DNA of 64,000 nt from an uncultured Clostridia bacterium (GCA_934796775.1 CAKVPH010000004.1:1-64000); one strand, 5' to 3'; positions 8,609-18,173 are shown, counted from the stretch's first letter. Notes: generated by a model not told the origin, from the sequence alone. Translations and numbers: made by a program.

Positions 8609-9465
8609 AAATAACTATCCATCCGTTGTTTTTTGCCTTCGGACTATACTTTGCCCTAACCGGCAAAGTATTTTTATTCCTGACGTTTATCCTTACCGCA
8701 CTACTCCACGAATACGGGCATGCGTCTACCGCGGAAAAGCTGGGTTATAAGATGAATAAAATCTCGCTTATGCCGTACGGAGCAGTGATTAACGGTGCTA
8801 TAGAGGGACTTTCTTATAAAGACGAAGTTTTAGTTGCCCTTATGGGACCTTTAACAAATCTTGCCGTTTGCGTTTTTTTTGTGTGCCTTTGGTGGCTTAT
8901 TCCCGAAAGTTACCCATACACCGAAACCATAGTATTTTCAAACCTTTCGGTTGCGGCGATTAACCTTTTGCCTGCATGGCCGCTTGACGGCGGAAGAATT
9001 TTTTCAGCCGCGCTATCGCTTGTAACTACGCGAAAAAAAGCCATGCTTATAGTAAAAATTACGGGTATAGTATGCGCGGTTGCGCTTTTTGCGTTGTTTG
9101 TGTTTTCAATAATAAAAAATAACATAAACATTTCCATTTTGTTTTTTGCGCTGTTTATGCTTACCGGCGCAATTACAAAAACCAAAGAAAACGCTTATGT
9201 TAAGATATTCAAAAACCGTTCTATATACTTAGGCGGCATAAAGGAACGCAAACGGCTTATTTTAAGCGGAGATCTTACTCTTAAACAGCTTATGCAAAAA
9301 ACCGAAGGAAACTGTTTTTACGCACTTGATATTACCGATAAAAAGACGGGAGAAATAAAATCCCTTTCGGTAAAACAGACCGAAGAAATTCTTTCTTCGT
9401 ATCGTTTATACGACACTTTAAACGATATAATAAACAGTTCAAGTAATAAAAAAGTCGGGCTATAA
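8605..9465 (+). CDS. spoIVFB: SpoIVFB-type intramembrane metalloprotease (M50)
   Basis: 286 residues with several membrane segments. The zinc motif HEYGH (His35, Glu36, His39) lies in LLHEYGHAS and the third ligand is Asp128 in PAWPLDGGR. This is the site-2 protease pattern. SpoIVFB cleaves pro-sigma-K in the mother cell late in sporulation. A C-terminal stretch (about residues 210-286) looks like the small CBS-like domain of this family. It is translationally coupled to the SpoIVFA-like gene. Confidence 0.88.
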   Translation: MKITIHPLFFAFGLYFALTGKVFLFLTFILTALLHEYGHASTAEKLGYKMNKISLMPYGAVINGAIEGLSYKDEVLVALMGPLTNLAVCVFFVCLWWLIPESYPYTETIVFSNLSVAAINLLPAWPLDGGRIFSAALSLVTTRKKAMLIVKITGIVCAVALFALFVFSIIKNNINISILFFALFMLTGAITKTKENAYVKIFKNRSIYLGGIKERKRLILSGDLTLKQLMQKTEGNCFYALDITDKKTGEIKSLSVKQTEEILSSYRLYDTLNDIINSSSNKKVGL

Positions 9466-9476
9466 GTCCGTTATCG
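9460..9476 (+). repeat. Dispersed 17-bp motif, variant copy
   Basis: CTATAAGTCCGTTATCG, between the convergent ends of spoIVFB and the ROK gene, starting inside the last spoIVFB codons. One of about 14 related copies in the window. Confidence 0.75.
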
Positions 9477-9525
9477 GCACTTTAAATAATTTGCTCACAA
9501 TTTCGTTTATTTCTAAAAAAAAGAC

Positions 9526-9552
9526 GAACTATCGTTTTTCAAGCGATAGTTC
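9526..9552. terminator. Bidirectional terminator between spoIVFB and the ROK gene
   Basis: A GAACTATCG/CGATAGTTC stem with A/T runs on both sides, between convergent genes. Confidence 0.75.
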
Positions 9553-9580
9553 TCTTTTATATATTAAAATACTTTTTAGG

Positions 9581-10636
9581 TTATAACAACTTTTTAAGCG
9601 ACGTGTAAGACGCGCACCAGACTGCGCCCGCGCAGGAAGGACTTCTGCCCGTGATTTCGGAATAAACGGCTTTTGCATTTGATTTTTTTTGTAAAGCCCG
9701 GTTTATTTCGTTTAAAAATCCGTCGCCGAGTTCTCTGACTAAGCCGCCGACGATAACGAGCGGAACGCAAAGCAAAAACGCCAGAACGGAAATTTTATCG
9801 ATAAGCGGTGACAGCGCGCCGTTCACGTTTTCAACCGTAGCTATATCGCCCGCCCTGTATTTTTTTGCAATTTCCATCCATTGTTCGTTGCAGACGTCTT
9901 CTAAAAGCTGTAAAACGTCCGAGTCGGACAAACTGTTTATACTTCCTTTTTCAATCTTTTCGCCGCTGTAATTTATATGATCAAAAAACAGAGAACAACT
10001 TGCTTCGCCCTCGATTTCGCATAAAAGCGCGCCCGAACAATAATGATGCAACGCACCGTATTTGCTCTCGCCCGTAGCCCAAAAATCGTTATTGCTTTTT
10101 ACAATAACTTCCGCACCGCCAAACGAGTGGTAAAAGCCGTTTTTAAGCAGATTTTTGCTTTGCTCAAAATCGCTTACTCCAACGCCTTTAAGCGGCAGAC
10201 TTACGCAAACGGTAGAAAGCTTTGCGCTTTTGATCCGATAATGTTCAAGCAGGGTTTTTAATTTGTTTTTTGTAAACTCAAACAATTGCTCGGCGCACGA
10301 AAACTCGTTTTCGGATATAAACTCGTTTATCTGCAAACCCTTCATATCCACGACGAATATTTCAAGCCGTCTTACGCCAAGGCAAACCGCGGCGGCAAAG
10401 CCGCAATCGGGGTTTATGTCATAAAGTGCGGACGGCCGCCCCATATCTCCCGCTTTAATATCGATAACGCGCACGATATTGAGCTGCATAAGCTCGCTCA
10501 TCACCTTTCTTAGCGCGGTATGACTAAGTTTTAATTGTTGTTCTAAATCCGCAAGAGTCATCTGACTCCTTAAAAGGCAGTCTATTACCACGCTTTTGTT
10601 ATCTTCGCGGATATCTCTTTGTTTTTTTCCGATCAT
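9581..10636 (-). CDS. ROK-family transcriptional regulator
   Basis: 351 residues. An N-terminal winged helix (about 10-70, with MTLADLEQQLKLSHTALRKV) is followed by a ROK sugar-kinase-like domain. The domain lacks a clear DGxGxG phosphate loop, so it is probably a sensor and not a kinase. ROK repressors usually respond to a sugar or sugar phosphate and control adjoining uptake and catabolic genes. It is the last gene of the leftward carbohydrate locus, 55 bp beyond the Gfo/Idh/MocA gene, so it is the natural regulator candidate for that locus. Confidence 0.82.
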   Translation of the reverse strand: MIGKKQRDIREDNKSVVIDCLLRSQMTLADLEQQLKLSHTALRKVMSELMQLNIVRVIDIKAGDMGRPSALYDINPDCGFAAAVCLGVRRLEIFVVDMKGLQINEFISENEFSCAEQLFEFTKNKLKTLLEHYRIKSAKLSTVCVSLPLKGVGVSDFEQSKNLLKNGFYHSFGGAEVIVKSNNDFWATGESKYGALHHYCSGALLCEIEGEASCSLFFDHINYSGEKIEKGSINSLSDSDVLQLLEDVCNEQWMEIAKKYRAGDIATVENVNGALSPLIDKISVLAFLLCVPLVIVGGLVRELGDGFLNEINRALQKKSNAKAVYSEITGRSPSCAGAVWCASYTSLKKLL

Positions 10637-10691
10637 ATAAAAGTTGTTTTTTTATCTTTTTTTGTTATTTTAGCATGAAACGTGCTTTTTG

Positions 10692-11981
10692 TCAATCAAC
10701 AAGAGTATCAAGATACACCGTTTTATCTGTTTTTCTGGACTGCTCGGCGGCGATTACCGCAAGATGGCCTGAAATAGAATCGTCTATATCGGTGCAGGAA
10801 ACCGATTTAGGCCGCTTCAGCACTGCCGAAACAAAATCTTCGGCTAAACGAAGATCTCCGCCGGAATGTGCGCCCGAAACGTCCTCGGATATTTCCACAG
10901 TTCTTTCGGTATAGCCCAAAGTATCGGGTTCGTACTTTCTTACAACAAACTTATTCTCTTCCAAAAAACCTTCAATTTCGCCCGTAGTTCCCACAATATG
11001 GATAGATCTGCCGGGACGCGAAACGCCGCCGGTCATATCGAGAGATGCGGTTGAACCGTCTTTAAACATAACTATTACCGACTGCTGATCCACAAGGTCT
11101 TTATCTTCAAAACAGCATTTTCCGTGCGGATTTACGGTTTTTAAAAGCTCTTCGCGCAAATGTCTGTCGGTAACTTCGCTCCAGTCCTTGCCGTCAACGC
11201 CCGTCCAGATTAAAAACGGATAAACGTCGTTATCAAGGTACAGCTTTTTGCATGAATACGGACAATCTTTTTCCACGGCGCAATCCACAAGGCATCTCGT
11301 GCCGCCGCCCCTGGGTTTATTTTTTGAAGTAAAGAAAGCGCGCGAGCCTAAAGAACTGACTTTTTCAACCTCGTTGTTTTCGCCTTTTAGCCATACGATT
11401 AAATCAAGGTCGTGGCAACATTTAGCCATAAGCATACCCGAACCGCATTCCTTTTCGCTTTTCCACTTACCGCGTATATAAGATGATAAAACGTGGTAAA
11501 TAGCAACGTTTTCGGCTAAATGCATATGTTTAACGTTACCTATTTCGCCGCTTAACAAAACCTGCTTGATCTTTTTATAAAACGGAGCGTACCTTAAAAC
11601 GTGACAAATCATTAAAACCACGTTGTTTTGTTTTGCAAGACGGCTTAATTCCCTTAATTCTTCCGGGCTGTTGCTTACGGGTTTTTCAAGCAATACGTTA
11701 TAGCCCGCATTCAAAAGCGGAACGGTGGTTTTAAAATGCAAACTGTCCATAGTGGCATTGATTACCGCGTCGCAAATTTTGCCTTTGGCATAAAATTTTT
11801 GGGGATCGGTAAAACACATATCGTCCGATAACCCGTATAGTTTTTTTGCTTTTTCTACTCTTACGGTATCGGGGTCTACCACACCGACTATTTCAAATCT
11901 TTCGGGTGCTTTTTTTGCATATTCTGCGTAAACCTGCCCGCGATCTCCGAATCCCATAATGATTGCTTTTACTTTATTCAT
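10692..11981 (-). CDS. Gfo/Idh/MocA-family NAD(P)-dependent oxidoreductase
   Basis: 429 residues. The N-terminal Rossmann domain has IIMGFGDRG at residues 8-16, and the family signature LLEKPVS lies near residue 97. The C-terminal substrate domain contains two extra cysteine-rich stretches (CLVDCAVEKDCPYSCKKL). Members oxidise or reduce sugars and inositols; the substrate cannot be read from the sequence. The ribosome binding site AAGGAG is well placed. It lies immediately after a terminator but within the leftward sugar locus, so it may be expressed by readthrough or separately. Confidence 0.85.
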   Translation of the reverse strand: MNKVKAIIMGFGDRGQVYAEYAKKAPERFEIVGVVDPDTVRVEKAKKLYGLSDDMCFTDPQKFYAKGKICDAVINATMDSLHFKTTVPLLNAGYNVLLEKPVSNSPEELRELSRLAKQNNVVLMICHVLRYAPFYKKIKQVLLSGEIGNVKHMHLAENVAIYHVLSSYIRGKWKSEKECGSGMLMAKCCHDLDLIVWLKGENNEVEKVSSLGSRAFFTSKNKPRGGGTRCLVDCAVEKDCPYSCKKLYLDNDVYPFLIWTGVDGKDWSEVTDRHLREELLKTVNPHGKCCFEDKDLVDQQSVIVMFKDGSTASLDMTGGVSRPGRSIHIVGTTGEIEGFLEENKFVVRKYEPDTLGYTERTVEISEDVSGAHSGGDLRLAEDFVSAVLKRPKSVSCTDIDDSISGHLAVIAAEQSRKTDKTVYLDTLVD

Positions 11982-11990
11982 GATTCTCCT

Positions 11991-12030
11991 TAAAAACGCA
12001 GGGAGAGTAGCTTATATTACCCTCCCCGCG
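11991..12030 (-). terminator. Terminator after the surface-anchored protein gene
   Basis: A long GC-rich hairpin (GCGGGGAGGGTA against TACTCTCCCTGC) is followed leftward by five T, just before the ribosome binding site of the Gfo/Idh/MocA gene. Confidence 0.7.
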
Positions 12031-12055
12031 AATTTCTTGTGTGATTAGTCAGTTA

Positions 12056-14203
12056 TCAGCCGTTTACTTTTTTACGGATTACTATAGTCAAGCCAAACGC
12101 CAAAGCTAAAAGAGCGATGTTTAAAACGTTGCTTTCGATACTGCCGCTGCAGTTTGCGCAGTTATCGCCGTTATCGCCGCTGTTTTCTTTTGAACTATTG
12201 TTATCGGTTGACGAAGACGAATCGGGATCGACAGGCTTAGGATCTTCGCCTTTAACGTAAGAAGTATTACCTACTTTGGTAATAAGAATTTCGTTATTGT
12301 CTGCGCCTTCAACGCTCATTGCGCTTACGGTCAGATATGCGCCGTCTTTATAAAGTTCGGGCGAAACGTTAAGATCCATTTCCATTCCGTTTACGTTTAA
12401 AACAAGCGTTCCGTCTTCAACTAAAAGCGAAACTACGTATTTACCTGCGGTGTAGTCGATTTCGTCGGCGTCAAGGTCGATATCGCCGGTATCGGGTACG
12501 GAAAGATATGCGCCTTCGTATATAGCTTCTTCGGTTTTGCCGTTTACGGGTTTAATTTCGAACTGACCTGCCGCAGAGAACCAGAAGTCTACTCTTACGC
12601 CGTCAGACGTACCTTTCGTGCCTGTTCCGACTACCGGATAGAAACCTAAATGCAAGTGGTTTGCGCCGAGTTTGCGAAGAACGCTTATAATATTGAATTC
12701 AACGGTAGTGGTTTTGCCGAGTTCAAGTTTTTGATTGAAACCTAATGTTTCGTAATATTTGCCTGCGCCGGAAGCATATAAACCGAGATCGGTCTTTCTT
12801 GCTTCCCAAGTGTTACCTTCCGTCCAGAACGAAGAGTAGAAAGATTTGCTCATCTTATCGCCGATTGCTTTAATACGATCGTCGTAGGCTTTTGTTTCAT
12901 CTGCAGAAAGACTTAAAGTAACAAAGTTTTCTTCTTTATAAGTAGTCCAGTTTTCTACTATAGCGTTTACTTTTTTGTAAGTGGAAAGAGCGGCTGCATC
13001 GCCTTCTTTAACCATTTCTTCGTATTCGGCAATGTATTTATCGGTTTTGTGTTTTACAACCGCTTTGAATGAATCGCCCTTTACAACGCCTTCGAGCTTA
13101 GCTAAAAGCGTAGTTTTGTAAGTTTCGGAAAGACCGTTGAGCGTTTCTCTGTCGATAGCGTTGTATTTTGCTATTGCAGCGGCAACTGCAGTTTCGTCGT
13201 TTACGTCAAGGCCGTTTAAAGCAGCCGAGAACGCGTCGATCTGAGCGTCTACTTCGCGGTATAAAACTTTTTCGTATTTGCCTGCGTATGCGGCGCGTGC
13301 GGAAGCAACTCCGTTTGCCAAAGTATTAGCTTCGTCATCACAAATACCTAAAAGCGTTGCGTATGCGCCGCTTTCGAATACGTCGGCTTCTTTAGCAGCG
13401 ATTATTTCTTCATCGGTAGAGTCATCGGTAAGAGCGTTTACCGCAGCATTGAAAGCGTCTATTTTGGTCTGTACTATCGATTTGTAGTTTTCAAGCGGAG
13501 TTTTGCCGTTGATGCTTTCGATTCTGTACTGAGCCGTAGGCGTTGCGGGAGGAGCCATCATATAATAACTGCTTATCGAGTAATATCCCTTATAACCGCT
13601 TGCCGCATAGTGATCGTCAAAAGCTGCCTGTTTAATAAGAGAATCGTCTAATGCATAGGTATCTTTTAATGTAAGAGTAATGCGAGGAGATGCATCGTAA
13701 TTGTAAGTAATGGTAATACTCTTATCTTCGGGAAGAGCTAATTGTCCGGGTGCCCAGTAAGCGGGTTCTGATGCAGCCGCGTCATAAACTGAAACCGCTA
13801 CTACGTTTTCGCCGTCACGTCTGAACATAATGTTAATTGCATTACCGTTGCCGCCACCTACGGTTCCTGTAGGTACAGTTTGTAAACCGAATATTGTAGA
13901 AACGTTTACGGGAACATCAACTAACGTAATCTTTGTAGAAAAGTGTTTTACGTCATAAAGGTTTACTTCGCCGAGAAGAGTTGCATTAGCGCGGAAACCA
14001 AATCCCGGAGTAGGCGTTGCCGTAATATCTACGGTACCGTCGTCGTTGATAGTGGCAATATCGCCCTTGCCGCCGGCAATAAAATTGAACGACGGATCGC
14101 TTGCGAGCGTTGCGGCTTTAACCGGTTTAACCAGTGCCGCCATGCCTAAGGTGAGCGATAATGCACAGCATATCGCCATGATGAGAGTGGATAGTTTTTT
14201 CAT
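12056..14203 (-). CDS. Secreted surface protein with C-terminal membrane anchor, unrecognised
   Basis: 715 residues. A signal peptide (MKKLSTLIMAICCALSLTLG) ends near AxA. Two beta-rich segments (about 30-230 and 470-640) flank an alpha-helical, alanine-rich middle (about 240-460) with repeated helical units. The C-terminus has a Ser/Asn-rich linker, a short Cys-Gly stretch (GDNCANCSG), a hydrophobic helix and the tail RKKVNG, a layout resembling sorting or anchor tails in clostridial surface proteins. No LPXTG is present. The start at 14203 is set by GGAGGAAAGAA directly upstream; an upstream ATG would add 39 residues that hide the signal peptide. It probably binds or displays something related to the sugar taken up by this operon; no function is recognised. 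Confidence 0.8.
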   Translation of the reverse strand: MKKLSTLIMAICCALSLTLGMAALVKPVKAATLASDPSFNFIAGGKGDIATINDDGTVDITATPTPGFGFRANATLLGEVNLYDVKHFSTKITLVDVPVNVSTIFGLQTVPTGTVGGGNGNAINIMFRRDGENVVAVSVYDAAASEPAYWAPGQLALPEDKSITITYNYDASPRITLTLKDTYALDDSLIKQAAFDDHYAASGYKGYYSISSYYMMAPPATPTAQYRIESINGKTPLENYKSIVQTKIDAFNAAVNALTDDSTDEEIIAAKEADVFESGAYATLLGICDDEANTLANGVASARAAYAGKYEKVLYREVDAQIDAFSAALNGLDVNDETAVAAAIAKYNAIDRETLNGLSETYKTTLLAKLEGVVKGDSFKAVVKHKTDKYIAEYEEMVKEGDAAALSTYKKVNAIVENWTTYKEENFVTLSLSADETKAYDDRIKAIGDKMSKSFYSSFWTEGNTWEARKTDLGLYASGAGKYYETLGFNQKLELGKTTTVEFNIISVLRKLGANHLHLGFYPVVGTGTKGTSDGVRVDFWFSAAGQFEIKPVNGKTEEAIYEGAYLSVPDTGDIDLDADEIDYTAGKYVVSLLVEDGTLVLNVNGMEMDLNVSPELYKDGAYLTVSAMSVEGADNNEILITKVGNTSYVKGEDPKPVDPDSSSSTDNNSSKENSGDNGDNCANCSGSIESNVLNIALLALAFGLTIVIRKKVNG

Positions 14204-14268
14204 TTCTTTCCTCCTGTTTTTTTCGCTGTTTATGCGAATATCTTTTTTTATTTTAAGCGATTTTACGC

Positions 14269-15300
14269 TTATTTTTCGTATGACAGAGAAATATCGTGAA
14301 TGGTAACGCTTTCGTCCCATCTGTCAAATATTTCCCAGCCGATATTTGTACCCGTAACGGATATATCGTTATAAGTAGTGCCTACCATAAAGCCGCGTTC
14401 CTGCGCTACGGAAAGCGCGGTGTGAACGACCGGCAATATATCGAACGAGAATTCGTTTTTCTTGCCGACTTCTATTTTTTCCTGCAAAAAGTCTGCATTT
14501 GAAAGCGAGTAAATAAAGTTACCCAAGCCGCCGGCGGTATCCTGCGAAGAATGCGCCCCGCTTACTTCCCTTGCGGAATCATAAATATTAAGCCCAAACC
14601 ACAAGAAATTGCCGTAACCGGGACTGTTTTCGTTTTTATCCACAATATAGATAAACCAGGCAAACTGAGAGTGCAGCATTGCGCCGCCTTCTATTCTTTT
14701 ATCTTCGCTTTTGTTGATTGTAAACGATAAATTTGCGTTTAAATTCTTTTTGTCTTTAATGGGAACGGGCGTTTTTAATGCCTGTTCTATTAAAAGATGC
14801 GGCCATGCAGACGGCGCGGCGGTTACCACGTTCGGAAAATCTGCAGTAGAATCGAGTGCGAGCGTTAAATCGCCCGTAGGAATATCAACGGTAACGCTCT
14901 TGTGGTCGTCTTTTAAAACGTACTTATCCACAGTTGAGCTTTCAACGCCGTTAGCAAGGTTATATTTGCACCACCATTGCGCCATTTTCCATTGCGGAGT
15001 GCCTAAACCGGTGCCGTAACGAATACGCTTGAAAACGGTTGTTCCGTCGGTTGCGCCGTTTAATCCCATAAGGTCAAATCCTTTTTTAAACTCGCAATCG
15101 CTTAATATGTTTACATATTCAGGCTGAGGAGGCTCGGGATTCGGCGTACTGCTTGACGAGTCGGGCGAAATTACCGACGAATCGGCACTGCTATCCGAAG
15201 AAGAATCGCTCCCCGAATCTCCCCCGCCGGAGCATGCCGCCGCTAAACAAAGCAACAGTGCAAGAATAAGGCTTAAAGCCGTTAATAACGTTTTTTTCAT
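14269..15300 (-). CDS. Lipoprotein of a tandem paralogous family, copy 3
   Basis: 343 residues with a lipoprotein signal peptide (cleavage before Cys in LAAACSGG), a Ser/Asp/Pro-rich linker (about 25-60), then a beta-rich core. The core shares blocks with the next two upstream genes: QFAWFIYIVD, FLWFGLNIYDS, SQDTAGGLGNFIYSL, GTNIGWEIFDRWD. I do not recognise the family. Tryptophan-rich strands and the sugar-transporter setting suggest a glycan-binding or glycan-cleaving jelly roll, but no catalytic residues can be assigned. It lies 7 nt after copy 2. Confidence 0.8.
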   Translation of the reverse strand: MKKTLLTALSLILALLLCLAAACSGGGDSGSDSSSDSSADSSVISPDSSSSTPNPEPPQPEYVNILSDCEFKKGFDLMGLNGATDGTTVFKRIRYGTGLGTPQWKMAQWWCKYNLANGVESSTVDKYVLKDDHKSVTVDIPTGDLTLALDSTADFPNVVTAAPSAWPHLLIEQALKTPVPIKDKKNLNANLSFTINKSEDKRIEGGAMLHSQFAWFIYIVDKNENSPGYGNFLWFGLNIYDSAREVSGAHSSQDTAGGLGNFIYSLSNADFLQEKIEVGKKNEFSFDILPVVHTALSVAQERGFMVGTTYNDISVTGTNIGWEIFDRWDESVTIHDISLSYEK

Positions 15301-15307
15301 ATATCTT

Positions 15308-16306
15308 TTACTCCTTTACGGTTTTATCGATTGCCATATCGTAAATAGTAACGCTTACGTCCCATCTGTCAAAGACTTCCCAGCCGATATTCATTCCGAT
15401 AATTGCCAGGTCTTCAAAAGAAGAGCCTTGCATAAAGCCTTTGCTTTGCGCAACCGAAATGCTGTTTTTTATTTCGGGCAAAATATCATAAGTAAAGCTG
15501 TTATTTACGTTTGTTTTAACGCGTTTTTGCATAAATTGATTTGCGCCGAGCGCGTATATAAAACTGCCGGGACCGTTAGCCGTATCCTGCTGCGCGGAAG
15601 CGGGCGCATAAACCTTAGTGGAATCAAAAATGTTCAAGCCGAAATATAAAAAGTTATTATATCCCGCGCTTTCGGGATTTACGTCGCTGATGTAAATAAA
15701 CCAGGCGAACTGTGCCTGAAAGCCGTTTCCGTCCGAGTTGCGTTTATCTTCGCTTTTAGTAAGCGTAAAGTTAAGGCTTGCATCGATTTTTTCTGCGTCG
15801 CTAAGTGCAATCGGTTGAGTAACGCCGTGAACTAAAAGGTGCGGCCATTCAGTTGGGGCTTGCTCGTTATAGCTTTCAAATTCGTTTGAGCCTGAAACTT
15901 CAAGCGTAACGCCGACTTTTTCGCGATCTATGCCCAAAGTTTTGCCTTGGTTTTTAAGCGAATATTGCTTTCCGTCATCGCTTTCTTCGCCGCCGGCAAG
16001 ATTATGTTTAGACCACCATTGACAGATACTCCAAGTAGGTTCTTCATCGGTAAATTTTACCGTCTTTTTTACTGCGGTATCATTTACGGGGTGCATTCCG
16101 AGCAATAAAAATCCGTTATGCAGTCCTACGTCTTTAAGACAGTGAACAACTTCTTTTTCAGGCAGTGGCTCAACCGTGCTGCCCGACGAATCCAAAGCAG
16201 AAGACGACGAACTCTCGCTTGCAGAGCTGCCGCCGTCGCAAGCCGACGCAAAACATACGATTAAGCAAAGTAAAACGCAGAAAAGAGATAAAAATCTTTT
16301 TTTCAT
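15308..16306 (-). CDS. Lipoprotein of a tandem paralogous family, copy 2
   Basis: 332 residues. A signal peptide with cleavage before Cys in FASACDGG precedes a short Ser-rich linker and the shared core (QFAWFIYISD, FLYFGLNIFDS, GMNIGWEVFDRWD). It is closer in sequence to copy 1 than to copy 3: both end in MAIDKTVKE and share FDSTKVYAPASAQQDT. Only 6 nt separate it from copy 1, and a clear AAGGAG precedes the following gene, indicating one transcript. Function not recognised. Confidence 0.8.
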   Translation of the reverse strand: MKKRFLSLFCVLLCLIVCFASACDGGSSASESSSSSALDSSGSTVEPLPEKEVVHCLKDVGLHNGFLLLGMHPVNDTAVKKTVKFTDEEPTWSICQWWSKHNLAGGEESDDGKQYSLKNQGKTLGIDREKVGVTLEVSGSNEFESYNEQAPTEWPHLLVHGVTQPIALSDAEKIDASLNFTLTKSEDKRNSDGNGFQAQFAWFIYISDVNPESAGYNNFLYFGLNIFDSTKVYAPASAQQDTANGPGSFIYALGANQFMQKRVKTNVNNSFTYDILPEIKNSISVAQSKGFMQGSSFEDLAIIGMNIGWEVFDRWDVSVTIYDMAIDKTVKE

Positions 16307-16312
16307 AATTTT

Positions 16313-17296
16313 TTACTCCTTTACCGTTTTATCGATTGCCATATTAAAAATAGTAATGCTTTCGTCCCATCTGTCAAAAACTTCCCAGCCGATGTTTGTT
16401 CCCGTAATCGAGCAGTCTTCAACGGTAGTCCCCGTCATAAAGCCCTTGCTCTGCGCCGTTTCGAGCGCGGTTTTTATTTGCGGCAAAATATCGACCGAAA
16501 AACGATTGTTCACGTTTGTTTTAACGCGTTTTTCCATAAATTCGTTTGCACCGAGCGAGTAAATAAAATTACCTAACCCGCCGGCTGTATCCTGCTGGGC
16601 GGAAGCCGGCGCATAAACTTTTGTGGAATCGAAAATATTAAGCCCGAACCACAGGAAATTGCCAAAACCTTCGCTTTTAGGATTAGTATCCACAATATAG
16701 ATAAACCAAGCGAACTGCGACTGGAATCCGTAACCGCCTGCGTCGCGTTTGTCTTCGTTTTTAGTTATGGTAAAGTCGAGCTTTGCCTCTAACTTTTCGG
16801 CATCGGCAAGCGGAATTTTTGCAATTTGCTGTTCGATTAAAAGATGCGGCCATTTTGAGGGAGCTACGGGGTTGAACGTTTCAAATTCTTCAGAGGCGTT
16901 TATTTCAAGCGTAATACTGCCGTACTTACGGTTGATTTCAACCTTTTTGCTTTGGTCTTTAAGCGAATAAACGGTATCGGTTATACTTTCTTCGCCGTCC
17001 TTTAAGTTATGCTTTGACCACCATTGAGCAACGCTCCATACAGGTTCTTCTTCGGTAAATTTTACCGTTTTTACAACGCCGCTGTCGGTTGCGGAATCAA
17101 GTCCGCGAAGGTTAAAGCCCCTTTCAAACCCGAAATCGGTAAGGCAGTGAACGATTTCTTTTTCAGGCTCCGGAGCAGTTGACGAAGAAGAATCGCCGCC
17201 ACCTGACGAAGAACTGCTTGCGGAATCGTTTCCGCCGCAAGCTAAACAGCCGAATGCCAGAATAAGGCAAATGAGTGCGGTTAAGAATTTTTTCAT
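16313..17296 (-). CDS. Lipoprotein of a tandem paralogous family, copy 1
   Basis: 327 residues. A signal peptide with cleavage before Cys in GCLACGGN, a Ser/Gly-rich linker, then the shared beta-rich core (QFAWFIYIVD, FLWFGLNIFDS, GTNIGWEVFDRWD). It follows the non-secreted relative by 10 nt. Several lipid-anchored copies from one operon could serve as surface receptors with different ligand preferences that feed the transporter. This is inference from position; the family is not recognised. Confidence 0.8.
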   Translation of the reverse strand: MKKFLTALICLILAFGCLACGGNDSASSSSSGGGDSSSSTAPEPEKEIVHCLTDFGFERGFNLRGLDSATDSGVVKTVKFTEEEPVWSVAQWWSKHNLKDGEESITDTVYSLKDQSKKVEINRKYGSITLEINASEEFETFNPVAPSKWPHLLIEQQIAKIPLADAEKLEAKLDFTITKNEDKRDAGGYGFQSQFAWFIYIVDTNPKSEGFGNFLWFGLNIFDSTKVYAPASAQQDTAGGLGNFIYSLGANEFMEKRVKTNVNNRFSVDILPQIKTALETAQSKGFMTGTTVEDCSITGTNIGWEVFDRWDESITIFNMAIDKTVKE

Positions 17297-17306
17297 TTTG
17301 TTTTCC

Positions 17307-18173
17307 TCACTTATTTATATTTTTTTCAATTTGAATTGCAATATCTTTAACGAGTATGCTTGCCGAATACGTTCCCGTAATTTCAAACCCGAAGTTCATG
17401 CCCGTAATTGCAAGCTCTTGTATACGAGTATCAGGCAAGTAGTGCGCTTTTTGCGCGCAGGATAGTATTTCGTTAAGTTTGGGATATACGTCAAAATCAA
17501 TAGTTTTAGGGCAATTTTTTTCAAGCTTTCCGCTAAAAAAAGCTGAAGAGCCGAAACTGTAAATAAACTCGCCGTTGGGAAGAGCCTTATCCTGAGCGCA
17601 GTAAAAAGGCGTTATTTCGTATCTGCTGTCTGAAATGTTTAAAACAACCCATATAAAATGCCCGAAATCAGGCGATTTTTCGTTTACGTTTTTTATAACC
17701 GTAACCCACACGAACTGCGTGGTGTGATGTTCTTCGGCATTTCCGCCCATAAAATCGCAAAAATCTTTGAGCTCAAACGTGCCTTGCATTTTAAGGCTTT
17801 TTATATCGTCTAATTTAACGTAAGGTTCTATATCTTGTTCTAAAAGAAGGTGCGGCCACGGTTCGTCGGGTTTTCTGGGAGCAGAAAATTCTTTTGACGC
17901 GTCAAGCGTCATTAAAATCGCTCCGTTTTTATCCACCGTAATGCTCTTGCTTCCGTCGTAAAACCTGTAGCCTTTATCGAGTTTTTCGATAACTCCGTCG
18001 GTGCAAAAGTCGTAGCGGGAATTCCACTGGCATAAAAACCATTCGGGAACTTTTCCGTTATTTTCTATCATTTTGCGGCAGAAATGCCCGTCTTTTAAAC
18101 TGTTTAAGCCTTTCAGTTTGAAACCGTTTTCAAACTTTGCGTCGTGTAAAATATTGTAAAACATAATCCTCAC
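17307..18173 (-). CDS. Leaderless, apparently cytoplasmic relative of the tandem lipoprotein family
   Basis: 288 residues. It shares the core with the three lipoproteins (FENGFKLKGLNSLKDG, PWPHLLLEQDIEP, FIWVVLNISDS, GMNFGFEITG) but has no signal peptide or lipobox, so it should stay in the cytoplasm. The start is uncertain: a GTG at 18173 overlaps the permease stop by 4 nt; an ATG at 18164 is possible but has its GAGG only 3 nt away. A cytoplasmic copy argues that the domain has an enzymatic role on an imported sugar, or that the secretion signal was lost. Confidence 0.75.
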   Translation of the reverse strand: MRIMFYNILHDAKFENGFKLKGLNSLKDGHFCRKMIENNGKVPEWFLCQWNSRYDFCTDGVIEKLDKGYRFYDGSKSITVDKNGAILMTLDASKEFSAPRKPDEPWPHLLLEQDIEPYVKLDDIKSLKMQGTFELKDFCDFMGGNAEEHHTTQFVWVTVIKNVNEKSPDFGHFIWVVLNISDSRYEITPFYCAQDKALPNGEFIYSFGSSAFFSGKLEKNCPKTIDFDVYPKLNEILSCAQKAHYLPDTRIQELAITGMNFGFEITGTYSASILVKDIAIQIEKNINK

